Both the position numbers and the translations under genes were made by a program. The notes below the pieces were generated by a model. It searched no databases. It had not been told where the DNA came from and saw only the letters and a program-made list of their open reading frames with translations. From Flavobacterium orientale (GTDB lineage: Bacteria > Bacteroidota > Bacteroidia > Flavobacteriales > Flavobacteriaceae), in assembly GCF_014638005.1 (NCBI RefSeq), contig NZ_BMFG01000002.1, positions 62,624 through 126,623 of the forward strand: a stretch of 64,000 nt of DNA, in the 5' to 3' direction. Every line of letters starts with the position of its first letter. Position 1 is the stretch's first letter. Positions 1-7,315 of this stretch are shown in pieces.

Positions 1-370
1 TGGGTTGCCGGGAGGCACATAAAAAGATTTGTGCGGCGGTATTTTTTGCCACGGATTTAAACGGATTGCTGCGGATTAACGCGGATTTGGTTATTTCGTT
101 TTAAGAGCTGCCTGATTTTGTTTTCCCCAGCCCTAAAGGGAGCAAAATCAGGACGTGTATCGTTATTTGGTTTTCAGTTGGGGGTTGGGTTGCCGGGAGG
201 CACATAAAAAGATTTGTGCGGCGGTATTTTTTGCCACGGATTTAAACGGATTGCTGCGGATTAACGCGGATTTGGTTATTTGGTTTTAAGAGCTGCCTGA
301 TTTTGTTTTCCCCGTCCCTAAAGGGAGCAAAATCAGGACGTTTGTAGTTATTTGGTTTTCAGTTGGGGGT
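1..370. repeat. Two tandem copies of a 185-bp repeat
   Basis: The unit starting TGGGTTGCCGG at 1 starts again at 186, and a third copy begins at 371 but diverges after about 7 bases. Each unit contains a hairpin with arms CCTGATTTTG and CAAAATCAGG around an inner CCCT/AGGG pair, plus the phrase GCCACGGATTTAAACGGATT. A rearranged copy lies near 13371-13565. No coding capacity is evident in this 435-bp leading stretch. Confidence 0.85.
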
Positions 371-435
371 TGGGTTGATGGGGCTTAGAGAATGTTAGGA
401 GGGAGTTTTGAATAAGCCTACTTCGCAGAACAAGG

Positions 436-645
436 TTAATCTTCCCAGCTGCAGAGGGTTAGGCCTTTGTTTTTGGCTTCTTGGAGGGTGACTTTTACGG
501 TTTCTTTTTTGCAGGCGTTAAGGCCGCGGCAGAATTCTTTTTTGTGGTATTTGGTGGCATTTTTGCTGTTGCAGATGTATACTTTTTCTGTACTTCCGGA
601 GGTAAGTAGTAGCGTGAGCAAGAGTAGTGCAACTATTTTTTTCAT
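436..645 (-). CDS. Small exported Cys-containing protein (69 aa)
   Basis: The first 18 or so residues form a typical signal peptide (MKK followed by a Leu-rich core). The mature part carries VYICNS, then YHKKEFCRGL, a further Cys in NACKK and a final LCSWED. This His/Cys spacing recalls a small Bacteroidota family (VYICxS...YH...CRGL...C) with a presumed metal-binding or disulfide role; the function is unknown. The ATG is clear and the gene stands alone between repeats, so it is probably monocistronic. Confidence 0.7.
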   Translation of the reverse strand: MKKIVALLLLTLLLTSGSTEKVYICNSKNATKYHKKEFCRGLNACKKETVKVTLQEAKNKGLTLCSWED

Positions 646-752
646 CTTTTAGAATTTAAAAGGAATGGGGAAGATACGGAATTTTTTTGAGGGGTGGAGT
701 GTTAGTTATCAAGCAGTAAGAATTGAGATGGGTTTTGTTTTCCTCCCCCCGA

Positions 753-771
753 CCCCCTCCAAAGGAGGGGG
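753..771. terminator. GC-rich hairpin, dispersed type
   Basis: Arms CCCCCTCC and GGAGGGGG flank a 3-base AAA loop, between the ends of two minus-strand genes. The same hairpin recurs at 31281-31299 with a GAA loop, so it is a dispersed element that could act as a terminator. No strong T-run follows. Confidence 0.45.
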
Positions 772-827
772 AGACTGGGTGGATATGCGTTGTGTGTTAG
801 GTTTTGTAGCGTTTCTTTAGTTTTTGT

Positions 828-1625
828 TTAGAGGAGGTCGAAGGTGATCCAGATGGGGATGTGGTCGGAGATTTTTCGGGCTTGGTTGAGTGATTTAAAG
901 TTCTCGTGGAAGGGGATGATTCCTTTTTGTTTGATTTTTATTTTTTGGGTGTGGTAAAAGATGTTGTCATAGGGTGAGGCGAGGCAATCTTGTTGGATGC
1001 ATTTTGACCGCAGGGTTGTTTTTTGGTTTTCGAAGGCGGGTTGGTAGCCCATTTTTTTTAGTGGGTTGAATACGGTGTGTGTTTCGGGGCAATTGAAGTC
1101 GCCTACGAAGATTAGGTTTAGGTTGGGGTATTGTTCGGGTAGGTATTTGAAGTATTTGATTTCGGTTTCGGGTTGTCTTTTTTTGGTGATGGCGTGGAAG
1201 TTGACCACTGTAAATTGTTTGTTTTGGTATTGGAATGTGGCATAGAAGGGTTCGCGGTCGATTTCTTGGGCGTATTTTTTTTCGAGCCAGGGCTTGCCGA
1301 TTAGCTTTACTTTGGCGGTTTGCCAGAGGTAGGCATAGCGTTCGGTTTTGTAGGCACTGCTGCTTGTTGGGTCGCTGATGGCATAGCTCCATTTGTTTCC
1401 GGTGCGGTTGAGCAGGTCGGTGAGTTGGGCTACGGCTTGGGCACCGCTTGGGTTGGTTACAATTTCCTGAAGGGCTATGATGTGGTAGTCTTTGATTTGT
1501 GAGGCGATGAAGCGTAGGGTGCTGTCGGATTTACTTTCTCCCAGGTTTTGGAGGTTCCAGGAGAGGAGGGTGGGTTGGGCGTTTACACCGAAAGCAAACA
1601 ATAAAAGAAGTAATTTTAATTTCAT
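828..1625 (-). CDS. Secreted endonuclease/exonuclease/phosphatase-family hydrolase
   Basis: 265 aa with a signal peptide (residues 1-16, ending VNAQ). The metal-dependent phosphodiesterase (EEP, DNase I-like) motifs are in order: WNLQNLG with N24, LQEIV with E54, NFHA with H144, VGDFN at 174-178 and SDHIPIW with D254 and H255. The family hydrolyses phosphodiester or phosphomonoester bonds in nucleic acids, lipids or sugars; the substrate cannot be told from sequence. Being exported, it could act on extracellular DNA or on periplasmic phosphate esters. Length is typical of single-domain members. Confidence 0.85.
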   Translation of the reverse strand: MKLKLLLLLFAFGVNAQPTLLSWNLQNLGESKSDSTLRFIASQIKDYHIIALQEIVTNPSGAQAVAQLTDLLNRTGNKWSYAISDPTSSSAYKTERYAYLWQTAKVKLIGKPWLEKKYAQEIDREPFYATFQYQNKQFTVVNFHAITKKRQPETEIKYFKYLPEQYPNLNLIFVGDFNCPETHTVFNPLKKMGYQPAFENQKTTLRSKCIQQDCLASPYDNIFYHTQKIKIKQKGIIPFHENFKSLNQARKISDHIPIWITFDLL

Positions 1626-1706
1626 AGGAATGTAAATTTAAATACTTTCTTGTTTGTCTGTTAAAAACCAACTTGATGCGAAAGCGGTTGAGAAAGTTCA
1701 CCTATC

Positions 1707-1733
1707 AATTAATTTGCAGCGAAGTCAGAGACG
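1707..1733 (+). repeat. Direct repeat, left flank of the toxin-antitoxin-chaperone module
   Basis: This 27-bp stretch matches 3267-3293 at 23 positions, including 13 exact bases GAAGTCAGAGACG. The two copies lie in the same orientation and bracket the three-gene module between them. Confidence 0.55.
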
Positions 1734-1770
1734 AAGAGCGAGACTTCAGTCATGAGTTGTCTTCCCAATT

Positions 1771-2214
1771 TTATTCAATCAACTTATTAGGATTGATAAC
1801 AGGTAAAATAAAACCGCTAAGGGCTGTGCCTTGAAATCGCGTCATCAAAATTCCTCTTGTGGTAGAATAGGTAATTGAGGCTAGAGCGTTACCAAGTGCC
1901 GGACTTACAGTCACCGTGTTATCTTGTTCTACTTTAGCCAATTCTTCGATATTCTCTACGTGAAAAACGTACACAAAACTGAATGCTCCAATGGCTTCCT
2001 CAGTATCTTCTTTGAGGCTTTTGGTTTCAACATTCACTGAAAAATCAGCTTTAATTAATTTATCGGGAACATTAAACCCGAGTTCAAAATTGACATTAAA
2101 AAGATGTCCGTTCACTTGGGTGACATCAAACTCGAAAGGACTGTTAATTTGTCCTTTGATGATTTTGAAATCAACAATTTCTATTTTTTCAGGTTGTAAT
2201 AAATTAGCTGACAT
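1771..2214 (-). CDS. SecB-like chaperone of a toxin-antitoxin-chaperone module
   Basis: 147 aa. The N-terminal beta-strand pattern, the central acidic strands and the C-terminal motif SITYSTTRG...GFILPVINP resemble the SecB fold (family PF02556), in which a strand-rich core is followed by helices and a Pro-Val-rich end. It overlaps the upstream HTH gene by 11 bp, which implies translational coupling. In known TAC systems (Mycobacterium tuberculosis Rv1957 is the reference case) such a SecB-like protein binds the C-terminal tail of the antitoxin and stabilises it. The role here is inferred from fold resemblance and gene order; a general export SecB is the alternative. Confidence 0.7.
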   Translation of the reverse strand: MSANLLQPEKIEIVDFKIIKGQINSPFEFDVTQVNGHLFNVNFELGFNVPDKLIKADFSVNVETKSLKEDTEEAIGAFSFVYVFHVENIEELAKVEQDNTVTVSPALGNALASITYSTTRGILMTRFQGTALSGFILPVINPNKLIE

Positions 2215-2599
2215 AGGCTAATGTTGATTTTTTAGGATTTGTTTTTGATTTTTTCCAAGTTTTTGTAAATGCAGCCGCATTACTGGGATTGTTGTTACGA
2301 TATACGGTTACGTATCCACTTGTTCCTATAGGTTTGCGTTGTGGAACGTTAACAATAGGTTCTCCCAATTCTGCCTCTAGTTTGGCTAAAGAACGAATTG
2401 TAAAATTGTGTTCGCCAATTAACCATTTGTTAATTTCTGAGGGTCTTTTTTCCAGCTTTTCAGCCAAATCTTTTTGACTAAAACCGCTTTGTTTTAACAA
2501 CTGATTTACCCGAACCACAATGTCTGCATACAACCTTGCGAATATTTTTGTTTCTTCAGGTGTTTCTGCTAAAATTCTTTGTGCTACTTTGCTTCTCAT
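2204..2599 (-). CDS. XRE/HigA-type HTH antitoxin with C-terminal tail
   Basis: 131 aa. Residues about 25-80 form a helix-turn-helix of the Cro/C1 type (GFSQKDLAEKLEKRPSEINKWLIG, recognition helix at PSEINKWL, then FTIRSLAKLEAELGEPI). A polar, low-complexity tail follows from about residue 95 (Lys/Asn/Ser/Thr-rich). In chaperone-controlled toxin-antitoxin modules this position is the chaperone-addiction (ChAD) segment. It lies 12 bp after the toxin gene and overlaps the SecB-like gene. It probably represses its own promoter at the palindromes near 3141-3178. Confidence 0.8.
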   Translation of the reverse strand: MRSKVAQRILAETPEETKIFARLYADIVVRVNQLLKQSGFSQKDLAEKLEKRPSEINKWLIGEHNFTIRSLAKLEAELGEPIVNVPQRKPIGTSGYVTVYRNNNPSNAAAFTKTWKKSKTNPKKSTLAYVS

Positions 2600-2611
2600 T
2601 GTTTTGTTTTT

Positions 2612-3133
2612 TTAGAGGATGATTACATCTGAACCATCATAATTAATAAGTTTCCTGTTTGTTTCATCTACACTGATTACACCTTCGCGAATAGCTTGCT
2701 CAATTCGCTTAGCAAATTCACAAGCTGCTCGCCATTCTAGGTGTAAGGAACTGGTTTGATTGGTTGGGCCATCTTTGATACCTCCATTGAAAAGTATAAC
2801 GATATTGTTTGTAATTTTTAAGGCATAAAGCCTTAAGGGAAATTCAGGAAAATGATAGGTAATTTTTTCTACCGTTCTTTTTCCTTGAACAGGCAATCCT
2901 TTCACTTCGTTTTCGTCTCTGTTAAATAATTCATCTCTTGCTCCATGATGTTCTCCGATAGCTACTAACACAAATGACAACAACATTTGATTCGCTTCTT
3001 TGAATTCTTCTATCGCATCATACTTCTCAAAGAATACATCTGTTTCGTTGGTTTGAGCATCATCATACCGCACAGTATAAAAAGTGCATTTTGCACCTTC
3101 ATCATCCCATACTTCTAGAGCAAATATATTCAC
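2612..3133 (-). CDS. Probable toxin of the TAC module, family not recognised
   Basis: No ATG is available. The open frame extends to a GTG at 3163, but I prefer the GTG at 3133 (173 aa), because it leaves two palindromes outside the gene. The central segment RLYALKITNNIVILFNGGIK resembles the core of RelE/HigB (Gp49-like) ribonuclease toxins, where RLY/RIL...IVIL...GxxK is typical. The protein is much longer than the usual 90-125 aa and has an unfamiliar N-terminal half. Position, first in a toxin-antitoxin-SecB operon, supports a toxin role. Activity is not shown by sequence. Confidence 0.6.
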   Translation of the reverse strand: MNIFALEVWDDEGAKCTFYTVRYDDAQTNETDVFFEKYDAIEEFKEANQMLLSFVLVAIGEHHGARDELFNRDENEVKGLPVQGKRTVEKITYHFPEFPLRLYALKITNNIVILFNGGIKDGPTNQTSSLHLEWRAACEFAKRIEQAIREGVISVDETNRKLINYDGSDVIIL

Positions 3134-3140
3134 TTTATTA

Positions 3141-3178
3141 TTTGTTTGCAAACAAAAATACACTTTTAAGTGTATTTT
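3141..3178. promoter_or_regulatory. Two abutting palindromes, likely antitoxin operator
   Basis: Positions 3141-3156 read TTTGTTTGCAAACAAA, a perfect 16-bp palindrome. Positions 3155-3178 hold an inverted repeat with 11-bp arms AAAATACACTT and AAGTGTATTTT around a 2-base centre. They lie directly upstream of the GTG chosen for the toxin, where a HigA-type antitoxin normally binds. Confidence 0.65.
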
Positions 3179-3266
3179 GTGACTGTTTTAGTTTATTTTT
3201 TTAATTTGAGAAACCATTGTGACTGGATATTCTTTTTTCAGGTCTGTAAAATTAAAGACTCAATTT

Positions 3267-3293
3267 AATTTATTTGCTTTGAAGTCAGAGACG
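3267..3293 (+). repeat. Direct repeat, right flank of the toxin-antitoxin-chaperone module
   Basis: Partner of 1707-1733; the exact core GAAGTCAGAGACG is at 3281-3293. It could be a leftover of a module insertion or recombination event. Confidence 0.5.
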
Positions 3294-3325
3294 CAGAAAC
3301 AGCTTGGGTAAAATTGATTTCATAA

Positions 3326-3493
3326 TTAAAGTTGATTCTTTTCAATTATTTTTGTTAGAAGTTCAATAGTTTTTTCTTGCAAAGCTATCCTTTGGTTTAT
3401 CTTGAAATACCAACATACTACTTCTCTTAAAATGATGATTGATAGTATAATGAAGATTACAATTAGCATCAAATACAATTCTGAGTTTTCCAT
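3326..3493 (-). CDS. Small membrane protein (55 aa)
   Basis: An ATG at 3493 opens a 55-codon frame: a short polar start (MENSELYL), one hydrophobic segment (residues 8-23, MLIVIFIILSIIILR) and a charged, helical C-terminal part (CWYFKINQRIALQEKTIELLTKIIEKN). The layout is one transmembrane helix with a cytosolic amphipathic helix. Similar CWYFKIN...LQE peptides occur widely in Bacteroidota as orphan small proteins, as far as I recall. It lies 48 bp after the nuclease gene on the same strand, so it may be the last gene of the large operon. Confidence 0.6.
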   Translation of the reverse strand: MENSELYLMLIVIFIILSIIILREVVCWYFKINQRIALQEKTIELLTKIIEKNQL

Positions 3494-3541
3494 ACTATTT
3501 ATTTTATTTATAAATTATTTAAAATCTGTTTTTAAATAAAT

Positions 3542-4573
3542 TTAAATTTCTCCAATTTCCTTTTCAATTAATTTAAATTTATCCTTAATCTCTTCACCCA
3601 TATAAAAATCTAATAGGTCTTTTTTGGTTAGCGTTCCAAGACTTAAAAAACGTTTCAAATATTCTTGATTAAATTCCATTAATAAAATGGATTTTTCCAA
3701 TTGCTTTAAAATTGCTTTATTGTTTTCAATGTTATTTAGAACCAATGATTTTATGGAGTGAATTTCGTTAATGTCTTTAATAATTCTATTGACTATCATC
3801 GCCAAAACATCTTTGTCTAATTCTAATTCTTTCGCATTTAAAGCAATATCTCTTGCCAACATATAAGCAATCGCTAAGTTGGAATAATCTCCTTTTTGCG
3901 AATTAATAATCGCTACAAAACCCACTTCGGGAATGTAACCCACATTATCAAAGTTTTTGAGAATGGAATTATCTACTAATGAAATATCAAAAACAATCAA
4001 ACTTACTTTTGCATCCCGATTTGCTTGCGATTCAATTAACTGACTCCAAGCGGTATCTGTTTTTCGAGTGAAAATTTCTTTGTTTTCGATTTCTCCAAAT
4101 CGGATGCTTTTATCAAATTTACATTCAATAGCAATTTTTAAATCAGGTGACCCATTAACTTCACAAACAATATCTCCGGTTTTGTTTTTAGGTAAATTTC
4201 CGGCAGTATTTCCGGTTAAAAAAGCCCTATCTTTTAATCTTCTTTCAGAAAAATAGGTGTTTAAATAATCGGCTATGTCATCTTCGGCTAATGTTCCTTT
4301 AACAGTAGATTTATAAAACAACTCTTTTTTCATTTCGAAAATCATTTTCAAACTTTCTAGTTCTGTTCCTAACTCGTTATTGGTCTTGGCTAAAAAAGCA
4401 GAAATTCGATCTTCCATTAATGCTAAAACACCAATATAAATGGCACGAAGTAATTTTTCGTCTCTCTCCGTTGCAGATAAATTATCAAAGTAATTGAAAA
4501 CGATTGGGTTTTCAATTTCAAATTCTTTGATTTCGATGCGTTTGAGTTGTTGGTTTATTTTGATTGTTGCCAT
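3542..4573 (-). CDS. PD-(D/E)XK-type nuclease-like protein, partner of the AAA ATPase
   Basis: 343 aa. A restriction-endonuclease-like core is visible: GDIVCEV with D134, then IAIECKFD giving E150-x-K152 after 15 residues. This is the D...ExK signature of the PD-(D/E)XK superfamily. The N-terminal region (1-110) is helical and charged, and a long helical C-terminal region (from about 245) may mediate oligomerisation. The gene starts 2 bp after the AAA_13-type ATPase stop, so the two are almost certainly co-translated and probably work as an ATPase-nuclease pair. I do not recognise the specific family. Confidence 0.75.
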   Translation of the reverse strand: MATIKINQQLKRIEIKEFEIENPIVFNYFDNLSATERDEKLLRAIYIGVLALMEDRISAFLAKTNNELGTELESLKMIFEMKKELFYKSTVKGTLAEDDIADYLNTYFSERRLKDRAFLTGNTAGNLPKNKTGDIVCEVNGSPDLKIAIECKFDKSIRFGEIENKEIFTRKTDTAWSQLIESQANRDAKVSLIVFDISLVDNSILKNFDNVGYIPEVGFVAIINSQKGDYSNLAIAYMLARDIALNAKELELDKDVLAMIVNRIIKDINEIHSIKSLVLNNIENNKAILKQLEKSILLMEFNQEYLKRFLSLGTLTKKDLLDFYMGEEIKDKFKLIEKEIGEI

Positions 4574-4575
4574 AG

Positions 4576-6882
4576 TTAATTTATTGCTTTATTAAGAGCT
4601 TCAAAATGATTTCTGTCTTCTGTTTTTATAAATTCTACAAGAGTTGAACATGCGATTGGTATATCTGCTAAAAACTCACTTTGTTTTCCGATTCTATCAA
4701 TATTATCAAGATGGCTGAAATAATGAAACGCTTTTAATATTCTTTTAGATTTTACTTTATTAAAAACTTTATCAGCTCTTGATTCTAATGGCTCACCACT
4801 TGGATATTTTGTTAGTGTATAAATTTCTGTAAACCTTCTTAAAATATTTGGCATCATAAGAAATTTTGGCGAATTATTTTTGTTAGGGTCATTATTAAAT
4901 GTAATTATTTCATTAAATAAAAATTGATACTCTGATTCAAAAGAATTATAAACATTTGGTAAATTCTCAATATTTTTAATTCTAGAAATAAAATATCTTG
5001 ATTCACTGTTTTTTGAAATTGGTAATTCCTTTAGAAGATTAAAAAACTCAAAACTATGCGTAGAAATAAATAGTTGTTTACATTTCACAATATTTAATAA
5101 GGCTTTTTGCTTAGGATCAGGATTGGGTCCCTTTCCAAAGAAAAACTCTTTAATAAATGAATTAATTTGAAATACATGATTAGAATCTAAGCTTGACATT
5201 GGGTCATCAATAAAAACAACATAGTCCTTAAATTTTCCAATTGATTCTAGTGATTTAATTGTAACTAAAAAATGAGAAAATGCAATAGCAGTTTTTTCCC
5301 CTTCACTTAAATTAGATGCATTTTCATTATCTCGCATTAATTTAAATTTATTAGTTTTATCATCTAACTTAATTTCTATATCAGCTCTACAAAGAAAATC
5401 TTGTATAAAGCTAGAGTATTGTAATGCACCTTCTTTGTCGCTTCTTTTTCTCGATTCATTCCAAAAAATTAAGTCTTCATATTTTTTAACTTTCAGATTA
5501 AGTTTTTCAATCTCAACAATAGCTTTATTATATTTTTTTTCTTTCAACAAATATTTTTCTCGTTTAAGGAATGAAGCTACTAGATGATTTTTAAATTTAT
5601 CTCTTTTAGAATCTATTTCAATATTAAAATTTTCAGAAAAATTATTATTCTTTTTTATAAGTTCATTAAGGTTTTTTACTGTTTTTTCAATTTCTTCTAT
5701 TTTCAATTCATTCACTTTACCCACATCGAAGTAAAGAGATTTATTAATTTTTTCATCAATCTTTACAAGTAAAAATTTAAGGTGCTTTTTATAAGCAAAT
5801 AGTGATTTAGAAAATTGTTTGTTAAGAATTTTAAAGTTTTCTGTAAAACCTAAGTTAAAGTCATTGAAACTTGAAGGAATGTTTATGAGATTAATATTTT
5901 GTTCTTCCTGAAAAATCATTTTCTTTAGAATGTTAGCATTTTCTTTGAGTATTGAAGCTTCATTGTTAAAATAATCTTTAAGAAAATCAATTCTTTCTTT
6001 TGTAATTATATTGTCACAAAAAAGACATTTGCTATTTGGTTTGTGAAAATTTTGACCGTCTTTAACCCAAGTATATGTTTCTATATTACCATCAAGTAAT
6101 TTATTTATTAATTCATTATCAGGAATTTTAGTTAAAATTTGGTTTGTCTTTTCAATTATTTCAGAGTAAGAATGAAAAAATTTAATCTCTTCGATTTTAT
6201 CTTTTGGATTGCTGGTTTTAACAATTTCACTTAATGAAGAAAGTTGCTTTTTGTCTTTTATAATAAATGACTCAACATCTTTTTTAACATAATTAACTAT
6301 CGGTTTTAATTGAGTTTTTGTAAAAGTTATTAAACTTAAAAAATCTTCATTTAATATTTTTTTTGCTAAAACTGTAAAATGTCCTGAATTTGCTCTATCA
6401 TATACTTCAAACTCATCAATACTTTTCAAAAAATTAAATTTCTTTCCTTTTAATGTTTCTGATCCATTGATAGATTCGATTTGAGATTTTAATTGTATGA
6501 CTTTGGCTTCATACTTGGCATTATCACCTACTTCAAATAAAATAGTTTTTGAGTCTGAAGTTGAATCTTTATGAGTACTAAAATTTAAATTTTCATAAAT
6601 ATAGTCCGAATTAAAAACAAGTATATCATATGGGAAATTATCTAAATTATTTGAAGAAAAAGAACCTTCTTTAGTTTTTATTTTAAATGAACCGTTTTGG
6701 TAACTTTCAGGAAGTTTTTTGTCTCGTAAAGAACTAAATATTCTAGATAATGTTGTTTTTCCTGAATAATTCCATCCATAAAAGATATTTTTTAAATTGA
6801 AATCTTTAATATTTGGAGATGTTACCCAATTAAAATCTTTGTAGATTCCAAAATCTTTTATTTCTTCTATTTTTTCAATCAT
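4576..6882 (-). CDS. AAA_13-type ABC ATPase with CxxC hook and possible anticodon-nuclease triad
   Basis: 768 aa. Walker A is G36-WNYSGKTT44, the ABC signature LSEGEK is at 525-530, Walker B VVFIDDPMSSLD at 555-566 and the switch His at H609 (STHSFEF). The middle (about 120-500) is coiled-coil rich and holds a CxxC at C286-C289 (NSKCLFCDN), as in the zinc hooks of Rad50/RloC-like proteins. The C-terminus has R682-x3-E686 followed by H720/H724, the spacing of the Arg-Glu-His triad described for PrrC/RloC anticodon nucleases. Overall it looks like an AAA_13 (PF13166) RloC-like SMC-type ATPase. The nuclease assignment is inference; other OLD/AAA_13 proteins share an RxxxE...SH pattern. Confidence 0.75.
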   Translation of the reverse strand: MIEKIEEIKDFGIYKDFNWVTSPNIKDFNLKNIFYGWNYSGKTTLSRIFSSLRDKKLPESYQNGSFKIKTKEGSFSSNNLDNFPYDILVFNSDYIYENLNFSTHKDSTSDSKTILFEVGDNAKYEAKVIQLKSQIESINGSETLKGKKFNFLKSIDEFEVYDRANSGHFTVLAKKILNEDFLSLITFTKTQLKPIVNYVKKDVESFIIKDKKQLSSLSEIVKTSNPKDKIEEIKFFHSYSEIIEKTNQILTKIPDNELINKLLDGNIETYTWVKDGQNFHKPNSKCLFCDNIITKERIDFLKDYFNNEASILKENANILKKMIFQEEQNINLINIPSSFNDFNLGFTENFKILNKQFSKSLFAYKKHLKFLLVKIDEKINKSLYFDVGKVNELKIEEIEKTVKNLNELIKKNNNFSENFNIEIDSKRDKFKNHLVASFLKREKYLLKEKKYNKAIVEIEKLNLKVKKYEDLIFWNESRKRSDKEGALQYSSFIQDFLCRADIEIKLDDKTNKFKLMRDNENASNLSEGEKTAIAFSHFLVTIKSLESIGKFKDYVVFIDDPMSSLDSNHVFQINSFIKEFFFGKGPNPDPKQKALLNIVKCKQLFISTHSFEFFNLLKELPISKNSESRYFISRIKNIENLPNVYNSFESEYQFLFNEIITFNNDPNKNNSPKFLMMPNILRRFTEIYTLTKYPSGEPLESRADKVFNKVKSKRILKAFHYFSHLDNIDRIGKQSEFLADIPIACSTLVEFIKTEDRNHFEALNKAIN

Positions 6883-7090
6883 ATTTGAATTTTACATTAG
6901 AATTAATATAACTATTCAGTCCTGAACCTCTTCTCGCTAGTGACTTCATTTTTTCAACATGCATGCTTCCAGCTTTTCTGTAACTGTACGTATATGTACT
7001 TCCAGTACTAAATTTGACCGTAATATAGTCATTTCCTATTTCAAATCCATAAACTCCAGAATTTCCACTTGCATTTCTATATCGTTCCAT
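6875..7090 (-). CDS. KTSC-like small protein (71 aa)
   Basis: The pattern GVYGFEIGNDYITVKFSTGSTYTYSY...SMHVEKMKSLARRGSGLNSYINSNV resembles a KTSC domain (PF13619: strand, FxxGxxYxY, then a helix and GSGLNxYI end). The gene overlaps the ATPase start by 8 bp and follows the second KTSC gene by 1 bp. The domain is named for its occurrence at the C-terminus of some lysyl-tRNA synthetases and is often a stand-alone protein in phage or defence settings; its function is unknown. Divergence from its neighbour suggests specialisation, not a recent duplication. Confidence 0.7.
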   Translation of the reverse strand: MERYRNASGNSGVYGFEIGNDYITVKFSTGSTYTYSYRKAGSMHVEKMKSLARRGSGLNSYINSNVKFKYD

Positions 7091-7091
7091 A

Positions 7092-7310
7092 TTATTTAAG
7101 CTTTTTAGTTTTGTAATTAGTGTTATTTCTTATGTTAGCTGAAAAATAGGTTCCATGTGATTTTGCATCCATTAACTCTTCATAAACATCAAATGAAACA
7201 TTTGAATACTGGTAAACTCCTCCGTTATGAAATTCGATTTCTAGAATTTTATTATTCACATCATAGCCAATTGAGACTAAATTTGATGATCTTACTGATT
7301 TTCTTTCCAT
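7092..7310 (-). CDS. KTSC domain protein (72 aa)
   Basis: A near-complete KTSC domain: SSNLVSIGYDVNNKILEIEFHNGGVYQYSNVSFDVYEELMDAKSHGTYFSANIRNN fits the family layout SSxxxxIGYd...L.v.F..G..Y.Y..V...vy..l..A.S.G.yf...I. It is 72 aa, the usual size. It sits 1 bp before the other KTSC gene and 5 bp after the exported-protein gene, in one operon. The molecular role is unknown; nucleic-acid or tRNA contact is only a guess from the domain's synthetase fusion. Confidence 0.8.
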   Translation of the reverse strand: MERKSVRSSNLVSIGYDVNNKILEIEFHNGGVYQYSNVSFDVYEELMDAKSHGTYFSANIRNNTNYKTKKLK

Positions 7311-7315
7311 TTGTT

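Noticed and set aside
967..1392. Alternative minus-strand frame rich in Arg, Gln and Asn
   Set aside because: Frame-shifted shadow of the EEP hydrolase; low-complexity composition and no motif.
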